A stretch of DNA of 64,000 bases from UBA6263 sp049305865 (GCA_049305865.1 JBAQPP010000038.1:22603-86602), one strand, 5' to 3'. Shown: positions 1 through 13,025, counted from the stretch's first letter. The notes: generated by a model not told the origin, from the letters alone. Numbers and translations: made by a program.

Positions 1-667
1 CTATTTTTTCAATTATATTCTCCGCTCTAAGTATAGCTGAATTCTTTATTCCAAAAGTAATCTTTTTATCAAAAGCCATGTCTTCTGCCCATTTTCTTCA
101 TACTACATCATCAGCGGGGAACACAGCATATTTATTTGGTTTCTTATTTTTCAAAACATATTTAAAAAGCTTCTTTTTGGCATCTACATAATTATTAAAA
201 CTACCGTGATAATCTAAATGATCATGTGTTATATTTGTTAACATAGCAAAATCAAAATCTACTCATTCAAATCTATATTGATCTATACCATGAGATGAGA
301 CTTCCAATATTGCTATTTTACATCATCTAGATCTAGCAGTCGCCAATATAGATTGTAAATCAAATACATCTAGAGATGTCATTTTCTTTTCATTTATTAT
401 TTCCTTATTTCAAATTTTTATAACAGCAGTACTTATCATAACAGCAGGTCATACTCTATTATTCAACATTTTATGAATAAGATTAACTGTTGTGGTTTTT
501 CAGTTTGTTCAAGTTACTCAAATAATAAAAAAATCCTTCGATGGGTATCAATAAACCACATTAGCAAGATGTCATATAAATCTTTTTCGCGCCTGATAAA
601 CAAAACTAGTTTTTATAGTATCATATATTTTTTGATATGCTATTATTTTTTTTATCAATTCTTTCAT
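1..667 (-). CDS. murE: MurE-type Mur ligase, partial (C-terminus beyond window)
   Basis: ATP-dependent ligase that adds the third amino acid to UDP-MurNAc-dipeptide in peptidoglycan synthesis. Read with UGA=Gly, 222 residues are visible from an ATG at 667. The P-loop GVTGTNGKTTT lies at about residues 50-60 and the MurE-type THDHLDYHG motif follows the central sheet. In MurE of model bacteria the P-loop sits near residue 110, so the N-terminal UMP-binding domain appears missing or replaced by a short helix. The C-terminal ligase domain is outside the window. MurE is preferred to MurF or MurC because of the DHLDYHG motif. Confidence 0.8.
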
Positions 668-746
668 ATATAAACTTAGATTATAAACAAAATTATACTA
701 TCAATAACAAATCAATTTTCAATTTCTAATTTATATTAATTTTTGA

Positions 747-1442
747 TTATTTATTTTGTGTAATTATCCATCATCATATTATTGCCGCAGTCTCAGTTCT
801 TAAAATATTATTGCCAAAAGATTTAATTATAAAATCATTACCAAATTTTTTATAATCATTATCTGTCAATCATCATTCTGGTCATACCAATCAATAATTT
901 TTTTTCTCATCAACATTTAGTGTTTTTCATGCATTCAAAGATTTATCAAAAACTATCAAACTTGAATCTACTAAAACACCATTTAAATCATATACAAATT
1001 CAATTCTAGGTAAATTCCATCACCAAGACTGTTCCAAAGCTTCTTTGGAAATTTTTTCCAATCTTTCAATTTTATTTTGATTTATTTCTCTAATAATAGA
1101 TCTTTCAGACGGCCAGAAAATGATATGATTTATCCCAATTTCAGTTAACTTCTGAACAATTATTTCGGCCTTATCCCATTTATTTGGCATACATATAATC
1201 ATTCAATAAATATTATTTGAACTCTGATTATCCATTATATTTATAATAGTTCACACTAATTTTTTATCATCTCGTTTATCAATTTTGATTTCATATCTAT
1301 TATTAGCACTTCAACTATTTTGTACAAAGAGATTATCTCATATTTTACTTCTAAGTACTTTTCTAAGTTGATACAAAACACTATCATCTTCTAAAGTTAT
1401 TTGATTTTTATTAATTTTAAATTCACAAACAAAAAGTTGCAT
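747..1442 (-). CDS. rsmE: RsmE, 16S rRNA m3U1498 methyltransferase
   Basis: SpoU-class (SPOUT) methyltransferase that methylates U1498 of 16S rRNA using SAM. The 231-residue reading has the PUA-like N-terminal domain, a central MIICMPNKWDKAE strand-helix, the GPEGGLT motif and the C-terminal knot signature LRTETA followed by IIGGW. Both glycines of GPEGGL are UGA codons, so a standard-code reading breaks the gene there. It lies 80 bp after the start of murE on the same strand and is probably co-transcribed with its neighbours. Length is normal for the family. Confidence 0.92.
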
Positions 1443-1500
1443 AACCCCAAGGGTAAAACAATAAAAAATACTTAAATATTGATAATATATAGCGTAAAAA

Positions 1501-2961
1501 TTATTGTATAACAAGATTATTTGTAAATTCTATCCAAGCAGGATCGACTATTTCTACTACAAAATTCCTATCTCATAATTTTTTTAGTATAATTTGATCA
1601 GATTCTTGAAATCACTTTTTTATATTGCATTCATAAAATTTTATTGCAGGATTAGTTTGTAAATTTTCTTTATTTGGATAGCTCACAACATTCATTTGAG
1701 TGAAACAACTTACTCATAATTGTCCAAAATCTTGTTCAACATTTGTAGAAGCAAAAGAAATATTTCTAGATGGGAATATTATTTTATATCATCTAGTACT
1801 AGATACAAATTCAGTAGTTTTTGCCAAATTTATAGGAAATTGTTTGACTTTAGGATCTCGATTCAAAACAGTTCATTGAGTAGCTACAGCTGTTTGTGTC
1901 TCATCCAACTTAATATCTTGTAATGTAGCTTTTAAAGGAGACAAAGGATCTATTATAATTTTACAAGAAACACTTCATGTTTGATAAGTTCATTTTACAA
2001 GTACAATCACAACATTATTTTCCAATTTTATTTCATATGAGCTTGATTTTTCAAGTTTCAAAAATCATTTATTACATATATCTGAAATATTTGGCATTAT
2101 ATTATCACTAACATAATTTTTATTCGGTAAAATAATATAATCAGATAACTTCATAATCTCCGTTTCTGGAACGTCATTTATAAAATATCACAACAGATTA
2201 TCATTGGCGAAATACCAAGAACTTACAGATTGAAGTTTATAAAAACTTATTCCATTAGATGTTGTAAAATCTTTTTCAGAAGTCTGTGAAAATGTTTCAT
2301 TTAAAGAACGACAATTTTGATCAGGGTTAAATGTATTACATTTAAAATAAGATACTATAATTATTTGATTACTATCCAAGTTTTTAACAATTATTTTTCC
2401 ATTTGCTATATCTTCAATAGAATAACTATTAAAAAAGTTTTGGTCAAAAAATATTCAAGCCTCAGAAATATATTTTCATGTAGATGAAACTCATGTATTT
2501 TCTAAAACAACTTCTCAACTAACATTATTTACTTCCACAATAAAAATATCCCCCACAAGTTTCTCAATAGTTCATTTTATTTCTACTTTTCATTGATAAT
2601 CATTTAAATTCAAATTTCTACTTTTTAGTCACAATATATCTCCATCAAAAGTATGGATACTATGAGTATAAGAAATTAGATCTCAATCAGAAAACATCGT
2701 TCAAGAAAGCTCTACAACTTGACCAATTTTATAATCACCCTTTAAAACATCAGACAAAGTACCAGTTGATGAATTTATACCAAAAATTTGTTTTATGTCA
2801 TCATATTTTTGAAAGAATATAAACATCAAAACAATGATAGTAATAACAACAATAAAAAAAGTTGCATAAGGCACTCACTTTTTTTGAGGATTTAAAGATT
2901 TTCTAGGTTGATATATATTCTCATTCATCTTCCTTGTAAAATAATCCATCTTCTGTTCCAT
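1501..2961 (-). CDS. Membrane-anchored extracytoplasmic protein, unknown
   Basis: Unrecognised protein of 486 residues (475 if the second in-frame ATG at 2928, preceded by AAGGAAG, is used). A basic N-terminus is followed by one hydrophobic helix (PYATFFIVVITIIVLMF), giving an N-in, C-out single-span protein. The external part is beta-rich and polar; a stretch beginning YKIGQVVELSGTM and ending VEVNNVSGEV has the alternating pattern of an OB-like barrel, which is only an impression. Cysteines near the C-terminus (NISDICNKG, GVSCFTQ, FYECNIK) could form disulfides. It is upstream of rsmE on the same strand. Confidence 0.7.
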
Positions 2962-3154
2962 TTGAAACAATTTTTTAAAAAAATAAAAGACCATGTAAAA
3001 AATAAAAAAAACCTGTTCAAAAACAATGCTAAACTCTATATTATATCACATTTAATATATAATGTCTATATCTATGAGGTAGATTTTTACTACTTTTTGG
3101 ATTTTTTTTGTTTTCAAGCTATAATTAAATATCTTTTATAAGATATAAAAAGAA

Positions 3155-4057
3155 ATGAATTGAGAAAAATTAACAACAGATGCTGCTTCATCAGGATTAT
3201 TTTGAATACAATGAAGTGAAATCCGATGATATATACTCAAGATACTATGATGAGTTATAGTAATAGTCATAATGCTTTTGATATCCAAAATAATAGCCTG
3301 AATAGTAAAAAGAAATATTTTAAAAAACAATTCTATAGCGGACAGTAAACATATAGAAAAAATAGCATCACTAATATGAAATATTGTTTTTTATATAATG
3401 GTTATATTCTCTTTGTTTATATGATTTGAAATAATGTGATTCAATGTAGGATTGATACTATGATGAGTATCATTTGGTGTATGATTAGCATTTAAAGAAA
3501 TTTTATGAAACATGATAGCTGGTATCATGGTACTTTATACAAAAGAATTTAAATTATGAGATATAGTAGAAATCAATGCTGATCAAGTATATTTTGGAAG
3601 AATAGAAGAAATCACTATCAGATATACAATTATAAGAACTCTTGATCTTAGAGAAGTAGTCATACCAAATATGACTCTAATATCAGTACCTATCAAAACA
3701 TTCAGTGCAGAGGATCTAGTAAAATTAGAAGTTATACTAAGTGTACATTACAACAGCGACATATCTCAAGCAATAAAAGTAATCACAGAAACAATAAATG
3801 GTTTTGAATTTGTAAAAGAAAAAGAAAATACAAAAGTTTTTGTAACTACATTTTGAGCTAGTTCTATAGATCTTAAATGATTATTTTGCTTTGATCCCAA
3901 ATGCTGATTATTAACAGATTATGCTATATGAGCTATAAATGAAAAGATAAATGATGAATTTAAGCAAAACAACATAAACGTACCATATAATACAGTTACT
4001 ATAAATTTTGAGAAACCCGAGGATAAAGCAACAACATTGGACAATTTAAATAAATAA
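3155..4057 (+). CDS. MscS-family mechanosensitive channel (first copy)
   Basis: Small-conductance mechanosensitive channel that opens on membrane tension to release osmolytes. 300 residues; three hydrophobic segments, then the pore-helix region GFNVGLILGGVSFGVGLAFK and the beta-domain pattern LDLREVVIPNMTL, which matches the MscS 'DGRxVxIPN' core. Many pore glycines are UGA codons. Start ATG chosen at 3155, the first in frame. The next gene begins 5 bp after the stop and is a diverged paralogue, so the two are probably one transcript. Confidence 0.88.
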
Positions 4058-4062
4058 TAACT

Positions 4063-4905
4063 ATGCAAGCAAAATTATTACAAGTCATTTACGATTATAT
4101 ATCACAAAACTGATTACAGATAATCTGAAAGCTTTTTCTTGCTTGAGCAATTTTTATTTGAATCTGGATTTTTATAAAACGATTTACTCAAAGAGTAAAA
4201 ACAAGAATAGAAGAAAATTCGACACAATCAGATGAAAAATATACAAAAAAAATATCAAATCTGATTTGAAATATGATATTTGTATTATTAATGATATTCA
4301 ATGTGCTTATTATATTTTGAGTAATATGATTCGATGTAGCTATACTCATGTGATGAATATCTCTTGGAATGTGATTTGCTATGGAAACTACAATCTGAAA
4401 TATGGTCTCATGAATAATGATACTTACAAACAAAAAAGTAAAATTGTGAGATTACGTACAGATGATGTGATCACTAAATATAAGTGGAGTAATAGATGAA
4501 ATCAATATAAGATATACAGTCGTCAAAACACTAGATAAAAGAAGGGTTGTAGTGCCAAATATGATATTAGCAGCGACGCCAATTAAAACTCTTAAATCTG
4601 AACCACTAGTCAGATGAGAGATAGATTTTATCTTACCTCGTCACGTAGAAGTCAATCAAATAAAAAAATTGTTAACAGATACTATAAACTGAGATGAAAA
4701 AGTTATTCACAAAGAATATACAAACGTATTTATAAAATCATTCGACTCTCGTGGTATCAATTTCAAATGATTCTTCTTCTACGATCCTAAGTGATGAAAA
4801 TGAAAATTTGTAATCTGATCTGATTTGAGAATAAAATTACAAACAATATTTAAACAATACTGAATTTCTATCCCTTATGAACATATAACTATTACTACTG
4901 AATAA
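4063..4905 (+). CDS. MscS-family mechanosensitive channel (second copy)
   Basis: Second MscS-type channel, 280 residues, directly downstream of the first. Hydrophobic N-terminal helices lead to GFDVAILMGGISLGMGFAME (pore helix) and LDKRRVVVPNMIL (beta-domain core). Its C-terminus carries a glycine-rich FFFYDPKGGKGKF loop like the FCFDPKCG of copy one. The two share the same architecture with clear divergence, suggesting an old tandem duplication. Neighbouring convergent genes start at 5097; the 190 bp between contains no gene that I can see. Confidence 0.88.
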
Positions 4906-5096
4906 ACATTCCTTGTATGATTTTTTAAACCTAATTAATTTAGAGAGTAATTTTGTGATTATTCAACAATAACGTCTATATAAATACGAAGGACAAATTA
5001 TATTATTAGCTACATACAAACATATCAGTGATTAATTTATTTTTAAACGGATTAATAAAAGACTGATTGATAATAGTAGTATAGTAACCCAATTAT

Positions 5097-7112
5097 TTAT
5101 TTCTTTTTCTTACTCAAAGCTTTAGCAGTTTGATTGATATCTTTCATCATTACTACGACATCTTGCCAAAACGCAAGGTGTGTTTTCAAAAATTCAAATA
5201 CAATAGTATTTGATTGGATTAGTCTATCTTCTTGTAATAATTTGATAGGATCTACAGAAGATACACATCAATTACTCAGACCAAAAGAACTAGATTTTAT
5301 TATCTCATTATTAGCTACTTCATCTAATGGATTAGACATTATATATTTATTTTTTTCACTTGCTGAATCTAAACCATCTCAATAACAAAGAATAGATTTT
5401 TGGGCATCTTTTACAAAAATTTCTTCATCCCTTTTATCAGTTTTACTATCACTATTACTGAATAATGATTTAAAGGATGAACTTATGCTGAAAGACAATA
5501 TCTTCCCAAATTTATTCTTTGTAGTCGAGCTTTCTAAAAATTCTTTAGTCTTTTTACTCACAAGCAATTCACCAGAATCCCTTAAACTTAGAAGTATAGC
5601 AGATACTTCATTATAAATTTCTTCTATACTATATACAGTTTTGCCATTTTTAGAAAATCACTTATTTTGCACAGGTATCATACAAAATTTTATTTTAAAA
5701 GTTCAAGCTTTTAATATATCATTATAAGCAGGACTAGAAAACTCAGTACAAGTACACTTCACTATACATACAGCTTTATCGGATATAGGTAATCAATCAC
5801 ACTTATCTATACATCATTGTATAGCTTGCTGTGAAACTTCATCATCGATATTTGACAACATTTCTACCTGATCGTCAATCTGATCTATTATTTCTTGTTT
5901 AGTTCAAGTAAGATTGACTATATTTCATGAAACAAAACTAGTTCATCAAGTTGTAATAGAATTAGTTCATTCATTTTTATTTTCAGTTATCTCTTTTATT
6001 AATCCGCTCAAATATTGTTTAATAATATCTCAAGAATATATACTACCTGTATTTGATAACTCTTGTGTATTGGATCACGTAATACAAATATTCCCATTCA
6101 AAACATTACTACTATCATCTTGGTTTTGTAAATATGTATTTGATGTATTGGTATCTAAAAATTTCTTAATTTCTTCATCCAAAGATCAATTTTCTGGTTC
6201 AATAAGTGTATTGTTATTTAATGTACCATTATTCCCCTCATTAACATTTGATCATCATGTAGAGCCAGTATTGTTTCAATTATTATTTCATGAATTAGTA
6301 TCGGGAAAATCTGATGGATCATATGGGGAAAACCAATCAATAGTTCAATCATATGGAATTTCAAGATTATCATTTCATCATGCACTATTTATATCTGGGA
6401 ATTGATAATATAAAACTTGGGGTGGCGTCTTAGAAGACTCAAACAATATCTTTCATATAACGTCGATATCATAAAGTAAATCGTAATCAGCATCATCCAA
6501 TTTACCATTCCGAAACATATCATCACCAAAATTAATCTGATCAAAAGAAGCTATACTATCGCCATTTATATACATCTGAGAATAAATATCGTTAGCCTTG
6601 GTAGCACATGTTTTTCTTATATAAGGACTATCTTCATAATCATAGATTCAATAGAAACATCACATAAACACATAACAAGATTTTAGATAGTCTTCATTGG
6701 TTGGATATTGTGGTTTAGATTTATATGTATTTGTAATATTTTGTTTAAAAGATCTTTTGAAACTGTCATTTGAATTATATAGAATATTTAACATATCAGT
6801 TTTATTTAAATTACATTTTATATCTTTATTTTTCATATAATCTACACTCAATTTAATAGCATTATTTAAAGAAAATACTTCATTTGTCTTGGCTATTTCC
6901 AAAGATTTATAATAAATATCTGTTATTATAGATTTTCATCATATAGTATGTACATAATCCTCATCAGTCAATTTAGAATTAACTTCAGACAAAAAATTTC
7001 ATATTAATCCTGCTTGTATACCAAAAACACCAAATCAAAAAATTAAGACAATAAGTATTATCAGCCCTGTCTTTGAATATATATGGCTTTTATTTATCTT
7101 GCGTCTGTACAT
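5097..7112 (-). CDS. Large secreted/anchored protein with dockerin-like loop
   Basis: 671-residue protein, not recognised as a whole. Residues 13-33 form a hydrophobic N-terminal helix (signal anchor). Around residues 193-212 there is a calcium-loop pattern D-x-x-x-N-G-K-L-x-x-x-D followed by YDLL, resembling one dockerin EF-hand repeat. A following 45-residue linker is rich in Asn, Gly, Thr and Ser. The middle has paired cysteines (CIDKC, CIVKCTC) and the C-terminus is basic (KKKK). It overlaps the upstream gene's end by 23 bp, so the two are translationally coupled. An extracellular adhesin or complex scaffold is possible; no function is proven. Confidence 0.7.
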
Positions 7113-8292
7113 TTCTCAGTTTACCATATAAAGTATAAAACGGAGTAACTATCTTATATAGACTCTTATCTCTCAAATATAATAAATCTTCTTGATACAT
7201 CATAAATCATACATGTAATGGAAAACTTACATCTATTTCACGCAACATCTTCATTGCTACAGTTATTCATTTTTGACTAGCATTTACTTCTCTATTAAAT
7301 TCATAAGCTTTATTTTTGAGATAATCAACGGCTGAAGTATAGTCGTCTTTCTGCTTTAAAGGAGCTAAATTAGGATTAGATATGATAATATTATTATAAT
7401 ATTTAACAAGTAACGAGTAGTATAAAAATTCATTATAAACCAAATTTGTATACATATTATTTATACCAAACCCGTAACCAAATAATCCACAAGATAAAAG
7501 ATCAAATTCATAAGTTCAATAAATCTCATCACATTTTTTAGAATATGCTCAATTCTGACCAAAATCTTCATATAAATTATCGTAATTTAGAATATCAAGA
7601 TCTTTTAGAAGTCTAGCAGAAGCTTTTGTATAATTTTTCATTGTTTTACAAAGCTTAGGATATCTTCAATCTGTACTATCGCAAAATTTTATATTAAATT
7701 TATCTCGAGCATAACTGTCGATCTGGTCTTCAATCTTATTGTTATCAAAATCCGGACTTGTTAGACCATAAATTCTAGATTGCTGAACAGAGAAAATATC
7801 ATTTATTATCATATTAAATATTCTAGGAATATGATAGGTAAGATCACAATATTGTAAAGTTCATGTCGAACTACAATAATCAAAATCTGGGTCTTGACTA
7901 TAATCTATGATTCACAATCACGTAAAAGAACTTTTTGTAAAATATCAATTTTCTTTAGAACTAAATTTTTCACTAAAAATTTCATCAAAATTATGACTTA
8001 TATTATGACATATAAGGTATAAGAATACTGAATCTTTTGCAGAATAATAATAGTTATCTCAAGTAATATTTCATCATTTAACAGAAGTATTTAGGACGCC
8101 ACTACAATAATTTAACAATACTGCCTTCATAGTCGTGGGTTTATCCTTTGACAAAGAAGTAGCTAATATATTGGCGTAATTATCTATATCTATAGGTATA
8201 TTTTTTATATTACTTTGAGCAAACAAAAAAGATATTCACATAGACATGCTTATAAAATTTCATAACATTATCTTAAATAAAATCTTTTTCAT
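7090..8292 (-). CDS. Secreted protein, unknown, cysteine-containing
   Basis: 400 residues with a typical signal peptide (MKKILFKIM, then a hydrophobic core ending SFLFAQS). The mature part is mostly helical and has regularly placed cysteines (LNYCSG, LICHNI, DYCSS, QYCDL, KFCDS, KLCKT, KKCDE, LSCGL), suggesting an extracellular disulfide-stabilised protein. No catalytic motif was recognised. It is the middle gene of three co-directional secreted-protein genes (9848 down to 5097), 35 bp after the first and overlapping the third. A shared export or surface-complex role is inferred from this arrangement only. Confidence 0.7.
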
Positions 8293-8327
8293 AGTTTCAA
8301 ATTTTAAATAAATTTTTATTTACAGTT

Positions 8328-9848
8328 TTACTTTGCATAACATCCATCAATTCATTTATTAGAACACTGATACTCACAAATATTACCAAGATTTTTTACT
8401 ATACTTTGATCTCATATCGATATAATACCTATTACCTCACGTATACGATAACCTATATTGGTATAATAGGCCAAAAAATCTACAGAAGTCGTAGACCACA
8501 ATACGTCCAAATCATTTTTTTGTTGATTATTGACAATATTGATAACATCTCTAAATGCTTTTTCCAAATTAAGATCAACTACAACGTCTTTATCAGAATT
8601 AGTTTGTATTTTTTCCTTAATTAATTCTGTATTTATTTTCTTATCCATTTTTTCTTGTTCTAATTTTGCATCTTCAGCATTTGCTTTTGCCTGTTTATCT
8701 AATAATTCATTGTATGTTCATTTCACTTTAGCTTTCATTTCATTTAATGTTCACTTAATAGGAACATTCAATAAATCTCTAAGTCATATTCATTCTTGTT
8801 CTGTAAGTTTTTTAGTATCTATACCATAAACATCTCTCAAAAGTTCTATTTCAGTATCCGTCAGGTATTCTTCTCAAGGAGATTTTTTAAAAATTTTTGC
8901 TTGTCCTATTCATTTCATAGATTCTGCTAGTTTTTTATTAGCATCAGTAATAGTTTTTTTAGCACTATTTCATCATTTTTTAAAACTAGATCAAAGATTT
9001 TTTATATTTTTCACAAAGTCTTTCCATGAACTAGTACACTTACTAAATCCTCTACCACAACTATATGCATCTTTCATTTCTTGTATAGTACCGGTATTAA
9101 ATTTTAAATAAATACCCCCCTCTCATCATTTTCTAAACTCATCAAATTGACTTATACTACCATAAGGGATAAATGTTTTCATGGCGCCATTTAATCTAAT
9201 CAACATATTTGTAATATCTTTATATTTTGTCTCTTCAGATACTGATCATTGATCAAATAATGGTTTTTCTTGACTATATTTATCTATAATTGTTTGAAAT
9301 TGGGAAGGATCAATAATCTGTTGATTTGCCATAGCAGACAAAGATAACTCATAAACAATATCATTTGTATTTGTTTCAAGATCCAACAAAGTCTTCCAAT
9401 CTCTTACAATAGGTCTTGCTTGACGTAATATAGCCAATCAAAGTACATCCTTATAAGAAGTGAGCGCAAGTGAAGACAATATATTTGTAAGTCCAAGTGT
9501 TGTAGATATTTTTCTATTCATACTTTCTGTTATTCAGGCTACCATTTTTTCAAAAAGATTTCTATTTTCTTGTGGTATTGCTAGGATTTTATTTGTAAAG
9601 AGTCATCAGATATAATTATATTCTCATAATTTTTTTCAGTCTCATTGAACAGTATTGATTGCCTGTAACATTTCTTTTGTAAAATCTACATAATAAGCAA
9701 ATTCTTTAGGTGGGACCGAACAAACAGCTGGATTTTCCTCACATACTACCTCTCAAGTATCCTGAGCAAATGAAAATCAGCAAAAAATAGTTTGCAAAAC
9801 AAACATAATAACTAAAACAACAAATATTTTTTTAAATACTGTAAACAT
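8328..9848 (-). CDS. Secreted helical protein, unknown
   Basis: 506 residues. Signal peptide at 1-27 with hydrophobic core VVLVIMFVLQTIF, then cysteines CEENPAVC near the mature N-terminus. The rest is long, helical and charged; residues about 380-430 (EMKAKVKGTYNELLDKQAKA onward) have heptad-like spacing typical of coiled coil. It ends with cysteines CEYQC and GC near the C-terminus. First gene of the secreted trio. No family recognised. The start ATG at 9848 is supported by the signal peptide. Confidence 0.7.
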
Positions 9849-9964
9849 ACAATTTCTAATCAGATAAAGTTTACAGTAATATTATAGCCAAAACAGCAAT
9901 TTTAAACAAAAAAACTACTCCACACTAGCTAGGAATAGTTGACTTTCTGATTAATTTTTATCTT

Positions 9965-10900
9965 TTAATTGTTAATTTGCATTTTGGTAGTATCCCAAGG
10001 CCTCCGACTAGAAATTTTTTTATTAGCAAAAGTATATGATTTATTATTATCATTAAGATATTTTCAATTGTAAATACCCGCAACGAAATTATATTTATTT
10101 TTTAAAATAATATTTGATTTAGCAAATAGCTTAAAAACAGCGTTATGATTAAGATATAGATTATTACACTCAGCAAAATCCTCAAATATATCATACATTC
10201 CATATCAACTACAAAAATCTTCAGGTTTTGATTTTGATTTTCTTATCTTTTCTGCATTCCAAGATATTTTATAAAATTCTATAGATGGATCATCTATAGA
10301 AAAAATACTTTTATCAAATTCTGTAAAATTTTTATTCTTTTTTTTGCTTAATCAATTTATACTATATAAATCGATTATATGCCCAAATTCATGTCATAAT
10401 AATTGTACAAATTCTCAATTATAAGTTATAGTATTTGTATTTACAAAGACATCGTCTCATTTTGTCCATGCTCTCTTTGTGCTTTTTTCTTTCTGAACTC
10501 CTATAATATCAAAAGATTTCAAAATATCTCTTCCCAAAATCATATATTTATACAATCATCAAATAATATAAACAGATCAAGAAAGATAATCAGTTTTATT
10601 AGATATTGGATATACAGATTTGAATGTTAATTTTTTACATATCTTCTTATTGGTGCTACACAACTTATCAAAACGATTCTGATAAGATCAAACTCAGTAG
10701 TCTATACTATGTAAGTTTGAATTTCATAAAGAATATACTCAATGAATATTATTACTTAAATAATCTTTTTTAAACAAATCCAAAACATTCTCTCAAACTT
10801 GAGAAACTCTTAAGGACAAGCCCAAATATATTATAATTACAGCTCAAACAAGTTTGATAAAATCGATCAAACTAACTTTGGGAATAATTTTGGTAGGCAT
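9965..10900 (-). CDS. Membrane-anchored zinc metallopeptidase (HEFGH)
   Basis: 311-residue putative zinc protease. One hydrophobic helix at residues 12-30 is followed by an extracytoplasmic domain with the zinc motif HEFGH at 170-174 and a likely third ligand in the helix YDIFEDFAE at about 236-244, the HExxH...E (gluzincin-like) arrangement. Specific family and substrate are not identified. The start overlaps the end of the upstream exonuclease gene by 29 bp. Cysteines in the external domain (LCST, KICKK, DFCSG, AECNN) may form disulfides. It could process surface or secreted proteins made by the neighbouring trio, but that is inference from position. Confidence 0.7.
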
Positions 10901-13025
10901 ACCACTTTACATCATTTAAAATATTTTTTTCCTGCGATCATCTTATATTAAAAACGATTAATTTGTCAAATTTAACTTTATTTCAGTAACAAGACATAAG
11001 AAAATTATATCCACCAACTAATATCTTTTTTTGATTAGATTTTGATTTAAATATATTTTTCCCAAATCATCAAGTAATATTTTCAATCAATATCAAATTT
11101 TCTTTATCAATTCCTTTTGATAAAAACATATCAAAAATAGCTTTAGACTCTTCTTTTTGAGTAGATAAAATAAATATTGAATTTAAATTTTTACTTTCTT
11201 CCATATCAAGAAAATTTCAAATTTTTTCTACAGTTTCAAGTCTAACAGCCGAAATATTTGCTGTAAATATTGATTCCTTGATTGCCTTGTAAGTCTGATC
11301 ATAGTGAGACAAAAATATTGTATGAAAACTATTAAAAATATCAGTAAATTCAGATCGATTTGTAAATTTAGAAGATTCACCATAAACAAAATAAAAATCT
11401 CATTGGTTATACATTTTTTTGGAAACATACATTATACCACCAAAAACATTTATCATATGGTTAAATCCAGACCAAAATTGCTTAAAATCATCTCACAATA
11501 AACTCTGAAAAGAATCTTTGTAATATTGGAATTGTGATAACAAAGAATTGGTCTTCACAAAATCCAGACTATCAACAATAGGATTAATTTGCATACTTGT
11601 ATTTGCGTTATTTGTGAAAAAATTTTTTGTTTCTATAAATACTTCACCTATAAATATCTGAAAAAAATTACAAAAGTTTTGTAGCTCAATCATTGCTTTA
11701 TCATCACACAATCATAGTTGATAATTTAGTTTATATTTATAGATAAACATTTCTATAAGATTCAAAATATAGTACAGATCACATGTCCTAGAAAGATAAT
11801 AATTATAATTTTTATATCGCCATTCCATATCAAAAAAGCATATATCATAGCCGTGATAATGTTCTTTTTGATCTTCAATGAGAGAAAACAAACCTCAATG
11901 AGTAGTTAGTATTATTGGATATCTTGTTATATCTCTAGTATCTTTGAGAAAATAATAAACCTGGTAGTCAAACTTACTATTCAAATCCAACACACCATAT
12001 CATTGATATAGATGAGAAATATATTTTAAAATAAACATAATTTCGCCATCTTCAAAATCTTTTTTATTCACAAACTTAAATAAGCTATCATAGTTTATTG
12101 TCTGGTCCTCTCTAGCAAATCAAATATTTTTTATTCACATATCATTCAATATATTTTTTACAATATCCATTTTAGGTTTATTGGAGAAAGAAAGAATTAA
12201 ATTTTTATTGGACAATAATCATTCCAAAATTTCTTTTAATCATACATTTCATACATAATATCTTTGTAAGCTCTGTAGGTCCAAAACATTTATCAGTTTA
12301 TCATTAGTCTTAAATGATGTATTTGAAGGACTAATTCTTTCCAATCTAGGGACTTGTATATCATCCATAGATATATCTTCTATATTAGTAATTATCTGAG
12401 AGAAAACAGAATGTTTTGAAAGAAAATATCCAACAATGGGATATTTGGATTTAATAAGATTAAAATATTTGATTATATATAGAAAGAATCATAATGAATT
12501 TTGAGTGTCACAAAGAGCATCATGGAATGATTCTTCTCACTCTGAAAGAAACTTTCGATCTAAATTAAGTTGGTTAAAAACTTTATTTTCTTGAATATGC
12601 TTAGTCAATACATCCAATGCATAACTAGGAGCATAGTGAATAAAGTTTTGCATTAAACTCACAGTATCTATTGTGCTATGATATTTCAAATTAGGGAAAA
12701 ATTTATTCAAAAAAGATATATCAAAAGCCACATTGTGTCATATAATAATAGTATTTGGAGTAAAAAATTTCTCTATATGAGGATATATATCTTCCACACT
12801 AGGTGAATTCTCCAAATCTTTCAAACTCAAACCAGTAATAAATCATACTATACTTTTTAGTTCAGAAGTATCTTTTGTAGGTTTTATAAGAGATTCAAAT
12901 TGATCTATAATTTTTCAACTAGCATCAATTTCTATAATTCAAATCTGAATTGGCTCATCTTTATTTATATCCAATCATGTCGTTTCAAAGTCTATTCAAA
13001 CATATCTAAATTGTAAATTTAACAT
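10872..13025 (-). CDS. DnaQ-family 3'-5' exonuclease fused to decayed DinG-like region
   Basis: 717 residues. The N-terminal 190 residues are a DEDDh exonuclease: ExoI GIDFETTGL at 10-18, ExoII IIGHNVAFD at 94-102, ExoIII HDALCDT at 168-174. The rest resembles, in order and spacing, the helicase half of DnaQ-DinG fusions: a PIILTTHGGLF segment, then DICFFDMEW where a DEAH box would sit, FILSTQKEE, and ILVGGYNFLMSCYG near the end. No Walker A lysine motif is present, so ATPase activity is unlikely. The exonuclease looks intact; the remainder may be a DNA-binding or partner platform. Confidence 0.78.

Noticed and set aside
4188..4499. Short ORFs on both strands inside the second mscS
   Set aside because: They overlap the intact MscS frame and lack own signals.
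5914..6405. Plus-strand 163-residue ORF
   Set aside because: Antisense to the linker and preceding region of the dockerin-like protein; its His/Phe/Ser bias mirrors the opposite strand.
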